Shown: in pieces, positions 23,717-32,685 of the stretch
Position numbering within the stretch: the first letter of the stretch is position 1
Layout of the letters: the number at the start of each line of letters is the position of its first letter
NCBI RefSeq assembly: GCF_018130065.1
Contig: NZ_JAFCME010000024.1
Span: 27,977 to 91,976 of the forward strand
Direction: 5' to 3'
Length of the DNA: 64,000 nt
Source of the DNA: Bradyrhizobium sp. AUGA SZCCT0158
GTDB taxonomy: Bacteria > Pseudomonadota > Alphaproteobacteria > Rhizobiales > Xanthobacteraceae
The notes under the pieces: generated by a model
What the model was told of the DNA's origin: nothing
Seen by the model: the letters and a program-made list of their open reading frames with translations, nothing else
The model's database searches: none
Translations under genes and position numbers: made by a program

Positions 23717-24502
23717 ATGCCCAATTCAGCCGCGGCGGCGAGCTCGCCGGTCCTCGACATCAGCGGCGCGCGCGCCACCATCCGCCTCAACCGGCCGAAA
23801 CATTTGAACCGGCTGCAGAGCGAGGATCTCGGCGAACTCGTGAAACTGTTCGACCGGATCGAGGCCGATCCTGGCATCCGGGTGCTGGTGCTGACCGGCA
23901 CCGGCCGCGCCTTCTCGGCCGGCTACGATCTCAATTCGGTCGCCGACCGCGCCGTCAGCGCCCAGGAAGAGCAGAGCGCGGGCTCCGCGTTCGAGGTGGT
24001 GGTCAACCGCCTGGAAGATCTCGGGGTGCCGACGATCTGCCGGCTCAATGGCGGCGTCTATGGCGGCTCGACCGATCTGGCACTGGCCTGCGATTTCCGC
24101 ATCGGCGTCGATACGGCTGAAATGTTCATGCCGGCGGCGCGGCTCGGCCTGCATTACTACAAGAGCGGCATCGAGCGTTACGTGACGCGCCTTGGCGTCG
24201 ACAATGCCAAGAAATTGTTTCTGACGGCGGAGAAGATCTCGGCGCCCGAGATGCTGCGGATCGGCTATCTCACCGCGATGGTGCCGATGGAGATGCTTGA
24301 CGAGGAAGTAGGCAAGCTTGCGAACATCCTCGCCGGCAACGCACCTGTCGCGATGCGCGGCATGAAACGTGCCATTAACGAATTCGCCCGTGGCAAGCTC
24401 GACGAGGCCGCCGCGAACCAGCGCCACCGCGAGAGCATGCGCGGCAACGAGATCAAGGAAGGCATCAAGGCGTTCGCGGAAAAGAGGGCGCCGAAGTTTT
24501 GA
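23717..24502 (+). CDS. Crotonase-family enoyl-CoA hydratase/isomerase
   Basis: This 261-residue protein has ATIRLNRPKHLNRL at the start, GRAFSAGYDLNSVAD and CRLNGGVYGGSTDLALACDFRIGVD as the two oxyanion-hole segments, and AEKISAPEMLRIGYLTAMV late. The expected GxxSxG after the second hole reads GGVYGGSTD. ATG at 23717 has GGAG 6 bases upstream; an ATG at 23705 is a poorer alternative. It stands alone among regulators and the channel remnant; substrate unknown. Confidence 0.88.
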   Translation: MPNSAAAASSPVLDISGARATIRLNRPKHLNRLQSEDLGELVKLFDRIEADPGIRVLVLTGTGRAFSAGYDLNSVADRAVSAQEEQSAGSAFEVVVNRLEDLGVPTICRLNGGVYGGSTDLALACDFRIGVDTAEMFMPAARLGLHYYKSGIERYVTRLGVDNAKKLFLTAEKISAPEMLRIGYLTAMVPMEMLDEEVGKLANILAGNAPVAMRGMKRAINEFARGKLDEAAANQRHRESMRGNEIKEGIKAFAEKRAPKF

Positions 24503-24506
24503 ATCC

Positions 24507-24702
24507 TTCCCTTCTCCCCTTGTGGGAGAAGGTGGCATAGGCGGCCTTCGGCCGCCGTTCTTAGAACGCCGATGCTCTGCATCGGCTATGGCGCCGGATG
24601 AGGGGTCTCTATCCGCATCTCGAAATCTTACCGTGAGAAAGAACCCCTCACCCGTCTTCGCTGCGCGAAGCCACCCTCTCCCACAAGGGGAGAGGGGAAG
24701 AA
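24507..24702. repeat. Palindromic repeat, TTCTCCCCTTGTGGGAG family
   Basis: Left arm CCCTTCTCCCCTTGTGGGAG, right arm CTCCCACAAGGGGAGAGGGG, inner GGCGGCCTTCGGCCGCC hairpin and a CCTCACCC/GGATGAGGGG pair. It is very similar to 37424-37608 and related to 32686-32836. Remaining bases up to 24842 hold no gene but must contain the promoter of the next one. Confidence 0.85.
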
Positions 24703-24842
24703 AACGTGTCGAACCCTCCGCCGCCACGAAACACTCCTGAAACACGATTCTCCAGAACCGGCGTGAACGAATATTCACGTCGCGCCGACGAAGGTGCAGG
24801 GACGAAACAACGGCCCCCGCGCCATACAAACTGGAGAATACG

Positions 24843-25088
24843 ATGCTTCGCAAGGTCACCCTCGGACTGATCGCCGCCACCGCCCTCACCTTCGCCGCTG
24901 CTGCGCCCGCCGCCGCCGGCCCCTTCCATCATCACCACCACCACGGCTATTGGGGCCATGGTTTTGGCCTTGGCTTCGGCGGCGTCTACCTCAACACCGG
25001 CTACGGCTACAACGACTGCATCCAGCAGCGCTGGGTCGAAACCCGTCGCGGCCTGCGCCTGCGCACCGTCAATGTCTGCGCCTACTGA
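24843..25088 (+). CDS. Small histidine/glycine-rich secreted protein
   Basis: This 81-residue protein starts with a signal peptide (MLRKVTLGLIAATALTFAAA to AAAG), then FHHHHHHGYWGHGFG, a Gly/Tyr-rich middle and the ending CIQQRWVETRRGLRLRTVNVCAY. The C-x-W-x-T-x-G-x-VNVC pattern resembles that of the 15672-15968 protein. A periplasmic or extracellular metal-binding or structural role is inferred from composition. A terminator hairpin follows at 25111-25145. Confidence 0.8.
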   Translation: MLRKVTLGLIAATALTFAAAAPAAAGPFHHHHHHGYWGHGFGLGFGGVYLNTGYGYNDCIQQRWVETRRGLRLRTVNVCAY

Positions 25089-25110
25089 TCTCGTCTGAGT
25101 TCAGATAGCG

Positions 25111-25145
25111 AAAAGCCCCGGCCGCCATTGGCGATCGGGGCTTTT
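25111..25145 (+). terminator. Rho-independent terminator
   Basis: AAAAGCCCCG and CGGGGCTTTT form a 10-bp stem around a 15-base loop, 22 bases after the stop of the histidine-rich gene, ending in TTTT. Confidence 0.88.
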
Positions 25146-25198
25146 CCTGTGCGCGCTATCTCCGCGCAAACGCTCACGCGTTTGTCGCGATAGGTGTT

Positions 25199-25918
25199 CT
25201 ATTCGTCGAAGAACGTCACGGTATCGGCCACGCTTGCGCGCGAGGTCCGGTAGCTGTTGACCTTGTGCGCATTGTCGGCAAAGCCGAACGAAATGCCGCA
25301 GACCACGCGCCGGTCATCGGCGAGATTGAAGTGACGGCGGATCAGCCCGGAATGCCGCGCTAATGCTGCCTGCGGAATGGTGCCGAGACCGAGCGCCTGC
25401 GCCGCCAGCATGAAATTGCCGACATAGGCGCCGCAATCGACCGCGCCGTAAACTCCGAGCGGCTCGTCGGTGTGAATAACAGCGACATGCGGCGCGCCGA
25501 AGAAATTGTAATTCTCCAGCGCCTGTTTGGCATAGGCCATCTTATCGCCTCTGGTGATCCCGAGCGTGTTGTAGAGCTGGAAGCCGCTCTCGCGCCGGCG
25601 CTCGAGATAGACGCCGAGATATTCACGCGGCGGCGTGAAATCATGGTCGTCCTTGGCGCCCGACGAAGCCTCGCCATAGATCGCCTTGCGAAACCGCTCC
25701 TTGGCTTCGCCGCTCGCGATCAGCACCTGCCATGGCTGGCTGTTGCACCATGACGCGGTGCGTTGCGCCACGGTGAGAATATGCTCGATGGTCTCGCGCG
25801 GCACCTCGCGCGGCAGGAAGGCGCGCACCGAATAGCGCTCGCCGAGCAACTCTTCGAGCACGCCGATGCGATCTTCGCTGGCGTAGCGCGCCTTCGGCGC
25901 TTTTGCATCCATGGTCAT
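25199..25918 (-). CDS. Nitroreductase-family oxidoreductase
   Basis: This 239-residue protein has RYSVRAFLPREVPRETIEHILTVAQRTASWCNSQPWQVLI, the FMN-binding R-S-x-R-x-F and N-x-Q-P-W motifs, and GLGTIPQAALARHSGLIRRHF and VCGISFGFADNAHKVNSYRT late. These use FMN and NAD(P)H to reduce nitro groups, quinones or enoates. The ATG at 25918 overlaps the stop of the upstream acyl-CoA dehydrogenase (ATGA), so the genes are coupled. An ATG at 25912 has a better-spaced AGGG. An enoyl- or aryl-acid reduction role next to the dehydrogenases is possible. Confidence 0.9.
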   Translation of the reverse strand: MTMDAKAPKARYASEDRIGVLEELLGERYSVRAFLPREVPRETIEHILTVAQRTASWCNSQPWQVLIASGEAKERFRKAIYGEASSGAKDDHDFTPPREYLGVYLERRRESGFQLYNTLGITRGDKMAYAKQALENYNFFGAPHVAVIHTDEPLGVYGAVDCGAYVGNFMLAAQALGLGTIPQAALARHSGLIRRHFNLADDRRVVCGISFGFADNAHKVNSYRTSRASVADTVTFFDE

Positions 25919-27159
25919 CGCCCTTTGGTCGGGATCTTGTTGAACGGCACGTCCTTGTCGACACGGATATCGCCGGGCAGGCCGAGCACGCGCTCGGCGA
26001 TGATGTTGCGCAGGATTTCGTCGGTACCGCCGGCGATACGCATCGACGGCGAAGAGAGCAGCATCTGCTGGAACTGGCCGCTTGCGGCTTCCTCGTCGGC
26101 GCCGGTCAACGCACCGGCCGCGCCCTCCAGGTCCATCGCGTAGGTCGCGATGTCCTGCAGCATCGTGCCCGACACCAGCTTGCCGATCGAGTTCTCCGGT
26201 CCGGGACGTTCGCCCTTCGACAGCGACGAGATCGCGCGGTAGCTGGTGTATTTCAGCCCGCTGGCCTTTACCGCCCAACTCGCAAGCTTGGAGCGTGTGG
26301 CGGGATCATCGATCGCAAGCCCGTCTTCGGTCATCAGATTGGAGCAGAACTCGAACATTTCGGGGAAGCCGGTCGCCAGCCGCGAGCCGATCGACATGCG
26401 CTCGTTCATCAGCGTGGTCAGCGAGACGTTCCAGCCGTCACCGACCGCGCCGAGACGCTGGCTGTCCGGGATCACCACATCGGTGAAATACACCTCGTTG
26501 AACTCCTGCATGCCGTTTGCCTGCTTAATGGGGCGCACCTCGACGCCCTTGCTCTTCATGTCGAGGAAGAACATCGTCAGGCCCTTGTGCTTGGGCACGT
26601 TGGGATCGGTGCGGGTGATCAACAGACCGTAGTCGGAATAATGCGCGCCCGAGGTCCAGATCTTCTGGCCGTTGATGATCCAGTCGTCGCCCTTCTTCTC
26701 GGCACGGGTGCGCAGGCCCGCGACGTCGGAACCACCGGCCGGCTCCGAAAACAGCTGGCACCAGATATGTTCGCCGGACGCAAGCTTCGGCAGATAATGG
26801 CGCTTGTGCTCCTCGCTGCCGAACGCCATCACGGTCGGACCGCACATGCCCTCACCGATCTGGAACGGCTGCGTCAGCTTGCCGTAGACGCCCTCTTCCT
26901 GCTGCCAGATCACTTTCTCGATCGGCGTGGCGCCGCGGCCGCCATATTCCTTCGGCCAATGCAGGCAGGCCCAGCCGCCTTCGGCCTTCTTCTTCTGCCA
27001 GGCCTTGCCGACATCGACGATCTCTTCCTTCTCCAGCCGGATGCGGCCGAGCGAGGATTTGGAAAGCTCCGCCTCGTATTTCTTCGGCGCGTTGGCCTCC
27101 ATCCATTTGCGGGCGGTGGCGCGAAATTCGGCTTCCTGCGGGGTATCGTCGAAGTTCAT
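25915..27159 (-). CDS. Acyl-CoA dehydrogenase (tandem copy 1)
   Basis: This 414-residue flavoprotein starts MNFDDTPQEAEFRATARKWME and has WACLHWPKEYGGRGATPIEKVIWQQEE, LFSEPAGGSDVAGLRTRAEKKGDDWIINGQKIWTSGAHYSD (FAD and substrate-binding core) and the ending GGTDEILRNIIAERVLGLPGDIRVDKDVPFNK. It would oxidise an acyl-CoA at the alpha-beta bond and pass electrons to ETF. Nearly colinear with the next gene upstream, 27278-28525, with long identical stretches, so the pair arose by tandem duplication. It overlaps the nitroreductase gene by 4 bases. Confidence 0.93.
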   Translation of the reverse strand: MNFDDTPQEAEFRATARKWMEANAPKKYEAELSKSSLGRIRLEKEEIVDVGKAWQKKKAEGGWACLHWPKEYGGRGATPIEKVIWQQEEGVYGKLTQPFQIGEGMCGPTVMAFGSEEHKRHYLPKLASGEHIWCQLFSEPAGGSDVAGLRTRAEKKGDDWIINGQKIWTSGAHYSDYGLLITRTDPNVPKHKGLTMFFLDMKSKGVEVRPIKQANGMQEFNEVYFTDVVIPDSQRLGAVGDGWNVSLTTLMNERMSIGSRLATGFPEMFEFCSNLMTEDGLAIDDPATRSKLASWAVKASGLKYTSYRAISSLSKGERPGPENSIGKLVSGTMLQDIATYAMDLEGAAGALTGADEEAASGQFQQMLLSSPSMRIAGGTDEILRNIIAERVLGLPGDIRVDKDVPFNKIPTKGR

Positions 27160-27179
27160 TGGCGGACCTCTTTTTCTTC

Positions 27180-27269
27180 GTAGGGTGGGTTAGCCGAAGG
27201 CGTAACCCACCAGCTCTATCAAGCTTCGTTGCTGGCAATGGTGGGTTACGCTTCGCTAACCCACCCTAC
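27180..27269. repeat. Paired palindromic repeat, GTAGGGTGGGTTAG family
   Basis: GTAGGGTGGGTTAGCCGAAG on the left and CTTCGCTAACCCACCCTAC on the right form the outer stem, with GTAACCCACC / GGTGGGTTAC inside. It belongs to the same superfamily as 1639-1724 and sits between the two tandem dehydrogenase genes. Confidence 0.88.
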
Positions 27270-27277
27270 TATTCTTG

Positions 27278-28525
27278 TTACGCTCTTCCCTTGGTCGGAA
27301 TCTTGTTGAACGGCACGTCCTTGTCGACCCTGATGTCGCCGGGCAGCCCAAGCACGCGTTCGGCAATGATGTTGCGCATGATCTCGTCGGTGCCGCCCTC
27401 GACGCGGGTGCCCGGCGCACGCAGCAGCATGGCCTGGAATTTTCCGGCGACCTCCGCGTCCTCCGGCCCGCTCAGCACGCCGGCGGCGCCCTGCAGATCG
27501 AGCGCATACATCGCGACCTCCTGCACCATCGAACCGGCGACCAGCTTGCCGATGGAGTTTTCAGGTCCCGGGCGATCGCCCTTCGACAGCGCCGAGATCG
27601 CGCGCATGCTGGTGTACTTCAGCCCGCTCGCCTTCACCGCATAGTTCGCAAGCCTCGAGCGAACATTGCGATCCTCGATCGCGGGACCATCGTCGAGCAT
27701 CAGGCTGTTGCAGAAATCGAACAGCTCCGGAAAGCCGGTGGAAACGCCGGCGCCGATCGACATGCGCTCGTTCATCAGCGTGGTCAGCGAGACGTTCCAG
27801 CCGTCATTGACGGCGCCGAGTCTTTGCGAATCCGGGATCTTCACGTCGGTGAAGTAGACCTCGTTGAAATCGGATTGCCCGCTGGCCTGCTTGATCGGTC
27901 GCACCTCGACGCCCGGGCTCTTCATGTCCAGGAAGAACATGGTGAGGCCCTTGTGTTTGGCGACGTTGGGATCGGTGCGCGTCAGCAGGATGCCATAGTC
28001 AGAATAATGCGCGCCTGATGTCCAGATCTTCTGGCCGTTGATGATCCAGTCGTCGCCCTTCTTTTCGGCTCGGGTGCGGAGGCCCGCGACGTCGGAACCG
28101 CCGGCGGGCTCGGAGAACAGCTGACACCAGACCTTCTCGCCCGAGGCCAGCGGCGGCAGGTACTTCCGCTTCTCCTCTTCGCCCGCGAACGCCATCATGG
28201 TCGGGCCGCACATGCCGTGGCCGATGATGAACATGCCCGAGAGTTTGCCGAACGGGCCTTCCTCCTGCTGCCAGATCACGCGTTCGATCGGCGACGAGCC
28301 GCGGCCGCCATATTCCTTTGGCCAGTGCAGGCAGGCCCAGCCGGCGTCGGCTTTCCTCTTCTGCCAGGCCTTTGCGACCTCGAGGATGTTGGCGCCCTTG
28401 AGCACGGTGCGGCCGAGCGAGGATTTGCGCAGCTCTTCCTCGTACTGCTTCGGCGCATTGGCCCCGATCCAGGCCTTCGCCTCGGCGCGGAACGCGGCCT
28501 CCTGCGGGGTGTCATCGAAGTTCAT
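27278..28525 (-). CDS. Acyl-CoA dehydrogenase (tandem copy 2)
   Basis: This 415-residue protein starts MNFDDTPQEAAFRAEAKAWIG and shares with copy 1 the segments LFSEPAGGSDVAGLRTRAEK, NGQKIWTSGAHYSDYG, NVSLTTLMNERMSIG and the last about 25 residues, apart from a few changes. The ATG at 28525 is chosen by alignment with copy 1; an ATG 21 bases earlier is in frame. Differences cluster around residues 100-120 and 280-300, where substrate specificity may have shifted (inference). Confidence 0.93.
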   Translation of the reverse strand: MNFDDTPQEAAFRAEAKAWIGANAPKQYEEELRKSSLGRTVLKGANILEVAKAWQKRKADAGWACLHWPKEYGGRGSSPIERVIWQQEEGPFGKLSGMFIIGHGMCGPTMMAFAGEEEKRKYLPPLASGEKVWCQLFSEPAGGSDVAGLRTRAEKKGDDWIINGQKIWTSGAHYSDYGILLTRTDPNVAKHKGLTMFFLDMKSPGVEVRPIKQASGQSDFNEVYFTDVKIPDSQRLGAVNDGWNVSLTTLMNERMSIGAGVSTGFPELFDFCNSLMLDDGPAIEDRNVRSRLANYAVKASGLKYTSMRAISALSKGDRPGPENSIGKLVAGSMVQEVAMYALDLQGAAGVLSGPEDAEVAGKFQAMLLRAPGTRVEGGTDEIMRNIIAERVLGLPGDIRVDKDVPFNKIPTKGRA

Positions 28526-28545
28526 CCCATTATCCTTCAAATCCA

Positions 28546-28685
28546 TCGTCGTCCCGGCGAAGGCCGGGACCCATAGCCACCGATGCCTAATGTTCTGCTG
28601 GCGTCTGGCGGCATTGCCTCATCGAACGTTCCCGGCGTATGGGTCCCGGCCCCCGTGCGCAATTGCGCACTAGGCCGGGACGACA
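28546..28685. repeat. Palindromic repeat, GTCGTCCCGGCGAAGGCC family
   Basis: GTCGTCCCGGCGAAGGCCGG on the left, GGCCGGGACGAC on the right, with GGGACCCATAG / GTATGGGTCCCGG inside and a TGCGCAATTGCGCA palindrome. It separates two dehydrogenase genes. Confidence 0.88.
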
Positions 28686-28686
28686 T

Positions 28687-29814
28687 TTAAGCCGCGTTCT
28701 TCTTGCGCATGCGGTCGATCAGCTGGTCTTCCCAATAGGACAGACTGCCGAGCGTCACTGCGGTCGCGTTGGCGCGGCGGTAGTACATGTGGCAGTCGAA
28801 CTCCCAGGTGAAACCCATGCCGCCATGGACCTGGATGTTGTTCTTGGAGCAGTGCTGGAACGCCTGCGTCGCGCTGATGCGGGCAGCGGCGGCCGCTTCC
28901 GGCAATTCCGAGGCGTTGGTCGAGAGCGCCCAGGCGCCGTAATAACAATTCGAACGCGCCAGCGTCGCCGAGACATACATGTCGGCGAGGATGTGCTTGA
29001 CCGCCTGGAACGAGCCGATCGGCCGGCCGAAGGCGATACGATCGAGCGCGTAGTCGCGGCCCATTTCCAGCGCGCGGTCGGAACCGCCGACCTGCTCGAA
29101 CGCCATCAGGACCGCGGCGCGGTCGAGCACCTGCGTGAGAATGCCCCAGCCTTCACCGGCGGCGCCGAGCGGCTCGGCCTTGCAGTTCTTGAAGGTCAGT
29201 TCGGCCTGGCCGTGGGTCGGATCGATATTGGTCAGCGATCTGACCTCGACGCCGCCGGCCTTGAGGTCGACCAGGAACAGCGAGATATCGGCATCGCGGC
29301 CGGTCGATCCCGTGCGCGCGGCAACCACGGCGAAATCGGCGATGGCGCCATCCGGCACCGGCTTCTTGACGCCATTCAGCGTACCTCCGGCGGCCGACAA
29401 CTTGATCGCTTGCGGCGACGGGTTGCCCTTGCCTTCGAACAGCGCCAGCGTGCCGATCGCGTCACCGGAGGCGATCTTCGGCAGCCATTTCTGCTTCTGC
29501 GCGTCGCTGCCCGCGAGCAGCAACGCTTCGGCGGCGAGGTACACCGTCGAGGAGAACGGCACCGGTGCCAGCGCACGGCCCATTTCCTCGGCGATCACGC
29601 AGAGTTCGAGATGACCGGCGCCGGCGCCGCCGAACTCTTCGGGGATCGCGACACCGAGAAAGCCCATCTCGGCGAGGCCCTTCCACAAGGCCTTGTCGTA
29701 GGTCGCCTTGCCGTCCAGCACCTCACGCACCGCTTTCGGCGGGCACTTCTCGGCGAGGAATTTTCTCGCCGCGTCGCGCATCTGCTTTTGTTCGTCGGAG
29801 AAATCGAAATTCAT
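28687..29814 (-). CDS. Acyl-CoA dehydrogenase
   Basis: This 375-residue protein begins MNFDFSDEQKQMRDAARKFLAEKCPPKAVREVLDG and includes LGVAIPEEFGGAGAGHLELCVIAEEMGRALAPVPF, a short-loop core and the C-terminal QVHGGMGFTWEFDCHMYYRRA, the segment that carries the FAD-adenine and catalytic region in this class. It is only distantly related to the tandem pair and has the sequence habit of the smaller subunit of heteromeric steroid- or cyclic-acid-type dehydrogenases, which act as alpha2-beta2 pairs. Pairing with one of the neighbours is therefore possible (inference). Confidence 0.92.
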   Translation of the reverse strand: MNFDFSDEQKQMRDAARKFLAEKCPPKAVREVLDGKATYDKALWKGLAEMGFLGVAIPEEFGGAGAGHLELCVIAEEMGRALAPVPFSSTVYLAAEALLLAGSDAQKQKWLPKIASGDAIGTLALFEGKGNPSPQAIKLSAAGGTLNGVKKPVPDGAIADFAVVAARTGSTGRDADISLFLVDLKAGGVEVRSLTNIDPTHGQAELTFKNCKAEPLGAAGEGWGILTQVLDRAAVLMAFEQVGGSDRALEMGRDYALDRIAFGRPIGSFQAVKHILADMYVSATLARSNCYYGAWALSTNASELPEAAAAARISATQAFQHCSKNNIQVHGGMGFTWEFDCHMYYRRANATAVTLGSLSYWEDQLIDRMRKKNAA

Positions 29815-29843
29815 GGCGTGTTACCCGGGTTGATGATGGCTCT

Positions 29844-29924
29844 GTAGGATGGGTGGAGCGAAGCGATACCCATCAATGGTCTTGGTTCGGATGATGGGTT
29901 TCGCTGCGCTCTACCCATCCTACG
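29844..29924. repeat. Paired palindromic repeat, GTAGGATGGGTGGAGC family
   Basis: GTAGGATGGGTGGAGCGAAG and GCGCTCTACCCATCCTAC form the outer arms and GATACCCATCA / TGATGGGTTTC the inner ones. Same GTAGGATGGGT core as the RAYT-flanking REPs. Confidence 0.88.
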
Positions 29925-29925
29925 A

Positions 29926-31797
29926 TCAGTTCAAAATGATCACGTCGTCTCCCGGCTTGTCGGCATAAAGCCTCTCCACCAGCGCGGCGCGGCGCTCTAA
30001 GCCGGCGCGCTGGTTGATGTAGCCCTTGTCGGTGAGTTCGTTGCCGTCGATGGAGGGCGGCTCCGCCATCAGCATGGCGCGGGCGATCCGCATGCTGCTG
30101 CCGGTGCAGGACGCGTTGTGCGCTTCCAGCCCGTGCTTGACGCAAGCGATCACCTCGGGATGCCCAACCACATCTTCAAACGTCGCGTCGGGATTGCCGA
30201 CGAGTTGCCGGCAGGCGTGCAAATTGGGCCAGGCCAGCAGCCCGATGAATTCGCGGTCCTGTCCCGCGACCAGCGCGTCATGCACCGCAGGGGTCGCGGC
30301 GGCGATGGCGTCGGTCCGTAGCGAGCCGACGTGAACAAAAGTGCCGGTGGTGAGCTTGAAGTCCTCGACCACGCGGCCGGCGAAGATGATGCCCTGCAGC
30401 GGATCGTTGTCATCGACGAACACACCAGCATCGCCGATGCAGTAAAAGCCTTCCTCGTCGAACATCTTCTTCGTCAGATCGGGCTGGCCGAAATAGCCGG
30501 GGGTGACGTTGATGCCGCGCAGCCGCAACTCATATTTCGAGCCGCATGGCACCATTTTCAGCTCGACGCCGGGGAACGGCAGCCCGATCAAGCCGACGCG
30601 CTCGGTGTCCCAATAGGTGCCGGTGGAGGTCGGCGCGGTCTCGGTCGAGCCCCAGCCGGTATAGAACACGATGCGCTCGCCTGATGTCTTCACCGCCAGC
30701 GCCTGCATGCGGTCATAGAGATCGTCGGGCAGCCGCGCGCCGCCATAGGCCATGACGGTCAGATTCTTGAAGAAGCTGCGGCACAGCGCGTCATCCTTTT
30801 CCATCGCCGCCGCCAGCGCCGCATACCCCGCAGGCACGTTGGCGTAATAGGTCGGCGACACCTCGTGCAGATTGCGAAGCGTCTCCTCGAACTGGCCCGG
30901 CATCGGCCTTCCGTCGTCGATATAGAGCGTGCCGCCATCGACCAGGATCGGATGGAATGCGGCGTTGCCGCCCATGGTGTGATTCCACGGCATCCAGTCC
31001 AGCATGGTCGCGATCGGCCCGTTCGGATCGCGCGGCCGCACCTGCATCATCATCGCCGCATTGGCGCACATCATCTCCTGGGTGTTGATGACGGCCTTGG
31101 GCATGCCGGTCGAGCCCGAGGTGAACAGCAGTTTTCCAATCGTATTCGGCGTGATTTGTGCGATCGACTCTTCCACTGCCTTCGTCACCGGCGTCGCCGC
31201 AAGATCGGCATAGGAGACGCTCTTGATGCCCTCGCAGGGACGCAGCACATGCACGACGGTGACGCCGGTGAGGTCGATAGCTCTAAGCGCCTTCTCGAAG
31301 GTCGGACCGTCCTGCACCATCACGACCGCAGGCTTGATCAGGTTGAAGAGATATTTGAGCTTGAGGTGATCCTGGCTCATCAGCGAATAGGCGGGCGAAA
31401 CCGGCGCCGCCGGCAGGCGCGCCTGCATCGCGGCCTGCGTCATCAGCGCGTGCTCGATCGAATTACCTGACAGAATGGTGACGGGGCGGCCATCTGCAAC
31501 GCCGAGGTTGAGCAGGCCCTGCGTCAGCCCATCGACGGTGCGCTTGGCTTCGCCGTAGGAAACTTTCCGCCATTGCCGTTCCGCGCCGCCGCGTTGCGCC
31601 AGCCAGATGCGATCGGGCGCTTGCTTTGCCCATTTCGCCAGCGAGGCCGGAATGTGCTTCTGGTAAGACTGCAGCGGAATGCGCGACTTCAGAACGATGA
31701 CGCCATCCGGACGGCGCTCGACGTCGATGTCGCGCGGCAGCCATTCGATCTTGCGAAAGCCGGGTTTTGTGAGCACCGCGGCGGCATTCCCACTCAT
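29926..31797 (-). CDS. Feruloyl-CoA synthetase-like acyl-CoA ligase (second copy)
   Basis: This 623-residue AMP-forming ligase shows LLFTSGSTGMPKAVINTQEMMCAN, MLDWMPWNHTMGGNAAFHPIL, GWGSTETAPTSTG and EGFYCIGDAG. Regions around these motifs share roughly half their residues with the ligase at 4260-6155 by eye. The ATG at 31797 is preceded by GGGAGA with 7 bases between. It is downstream of a crotonase gene on the same strand. Together with the SDR at 32840 this repeats the ligase-crotonase-SDR set of the 3-7 kb operon. Substrate is probably an aryl or cyclic acid, not determined. Confidence 0.88.
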   Translation of the reverse strand: MSGNAAAVLTKPGFRKIEWLPRDIDVERRPDGVIVLKSRIPLQSYQKHIPASLAKWAKQAPDRIWLAQRGGAERQWRKVSYGEAKRTVDGLTQGLLNLGVADGRPVTILSGNSIEHALMTQAAMQARLPAAPVSPAYSLMSQDHLKLKYLFNLIKPAVVMVQDGPTFEKALRAIDLTGVTVVHVLRPCEGIKSVSYADLAATPVTKAVEESIAQITPNTIGKLLFTSGSTGMPKAVINTQEMMCANAAMMMQVRPRDPNGPIATMLDWMPWNHTMGGNAAFHPILVDGGTLYIDDGRPMPGQFEETLRNLHEVSPTYYANVPAGYAALAAAMEKDDALCRSFFKNLTVMAYGGARLPDDLYDRMQALAVKTSGERIVFYTGWGSTETAPTSTGTYWDTERVGLIGLPFPGVELKMVPCGSKYELRLRGINVTPGYFGQPDLTKKMFDEEGFYCIGDAGVFVDDNDPLQGIIFAGRVVEDFKLTTGTFVHVGSLRTDAIAAATPAVHDALVAGQDREFIGLLAWPNLHACRQLVGNPDATFEDVVGHPEVIACVKHGLEAHNASCTGSSMRIARAMLMAEPPSIDGNELTDKGYINQRAGLERRAALVERLYADKPGDDVIILN

Positions 31798-31837
31798 TAT
31801 TGCGTCTCCCGGAATTCTATCCTTTGCGGATCTTATT

Positions 31838-32644
31838 CTAGCGTTTGATATAGACAGGCTTTCGCTTTTCAAGGAAGGCCCTGATGCCTTCGCTGAATTC
31901 TTCCGAGCGGCTGCACAGCACCTGATTGCGGTCTTCCATCGCGATCACGGCTTCGATCGAGCCGGCATCGACGCTCATGTTGAGGCATTCCTTGGAGAGC
32001 CGGAGGCCCACCGGCGACGCCGTCATCATCGCCTCGACATAGGGTTCCGCTGCCGCGTCGAGCGCGCCTTCCTCGACCACCGCTGAGACAAGGCCAACGG
32101 CGAGCGCACGTTCGGCGCCAATGAAGCGTCCGGTCAGGATCAGTTCCGAGGCCACGGAGACGCCAACCAGCCGCGGCAGGAAGTAACTCGTGCCGATATC
32201 GCAGCCGCCGAGGCCGAGCTTGATGAAGGCGCAGTTCATCCGCGCCGATCTGGTGGCGATGCGAATATCCGCCGCCAGCGCCAGCGCGAAACCGCCGCCG
32301 GCCGCGGCGCCCTGCACCAGCGCGATGATCGGCTGCGGGCAACGCCGCATCAGCATCACGATGTCGGCGATCCGGCGCTGCGAATCCAGCGACTCGGTGA
32401 CGCCGGGAGGCTCCTGCTGCCCGGCGCGGCGTTTCATCGCGTGTTTGAGATCGAGCCCGGCGCAGAAATTCTCGCCGGCACCCTTCAGCACGACCACGCG
32501 CGTGGTGCGGTTGCGCTGCAGGCCTTCGAAATAGGCGTTCAGCGCATCGATCATGTCGGGGTTGAGCGCGTTGAGGCTATCTGGGCGATTGAGCGTCACC
32601 CGGTCGACCCCGTCGTGGTGTTCGATCAGCAGCGGTTGAGTCAC
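31838..32644 (-). CDS. Crotonase-family enoyl-CoA hydratase/isomerase
   Basis: This 268-residue protein has VTLNRPDSLNALN, NFCAGLDLKHAMKRR, ALVQGAAAGGGFALALAADIRIATRSARMNCAFIKLGLGGCD as oxyanion-hole and active-site regions, and ends FLEKRKPVYIKR. The start is GTG at 32644: AGGAG lies 6 bases upstream, whereas the ATG five codons earlier would overlap that ribosome site. It is followed 40 bases on by the second ligase gene. Hydration or isomerisation of the ligase product is the likely job. Confidence 0.9.
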   Translation of the reverse strand: MTQPLLIEHHDGVDRVTLNRPDSLNALNPDMIDALNAYFEGLQRNRTTRVVVLKGAGENFCAGLDLKHAMKRRAGQQEPPGVTESLDSQRRIADIVMLMRRCPQPIIALVQGAAAGGGFALALAADIRIATRSARMNCAFIKLGLGGCDIGTSYFLPRLVGVSVASELILTGRFIGAERALAVGLVSAVVEEGALDAAAEPYVEAMMTASPVGLRLSKECLNMSVDAGSIEAVIAMEDRNQVLCSRSEEFSEGIRAFLEKRKPVYIKR

Positions 32645-32685
32645 GTTGTACTCCTGCATCCGCGAGCGCGGCGCCAGTTGCTGCG

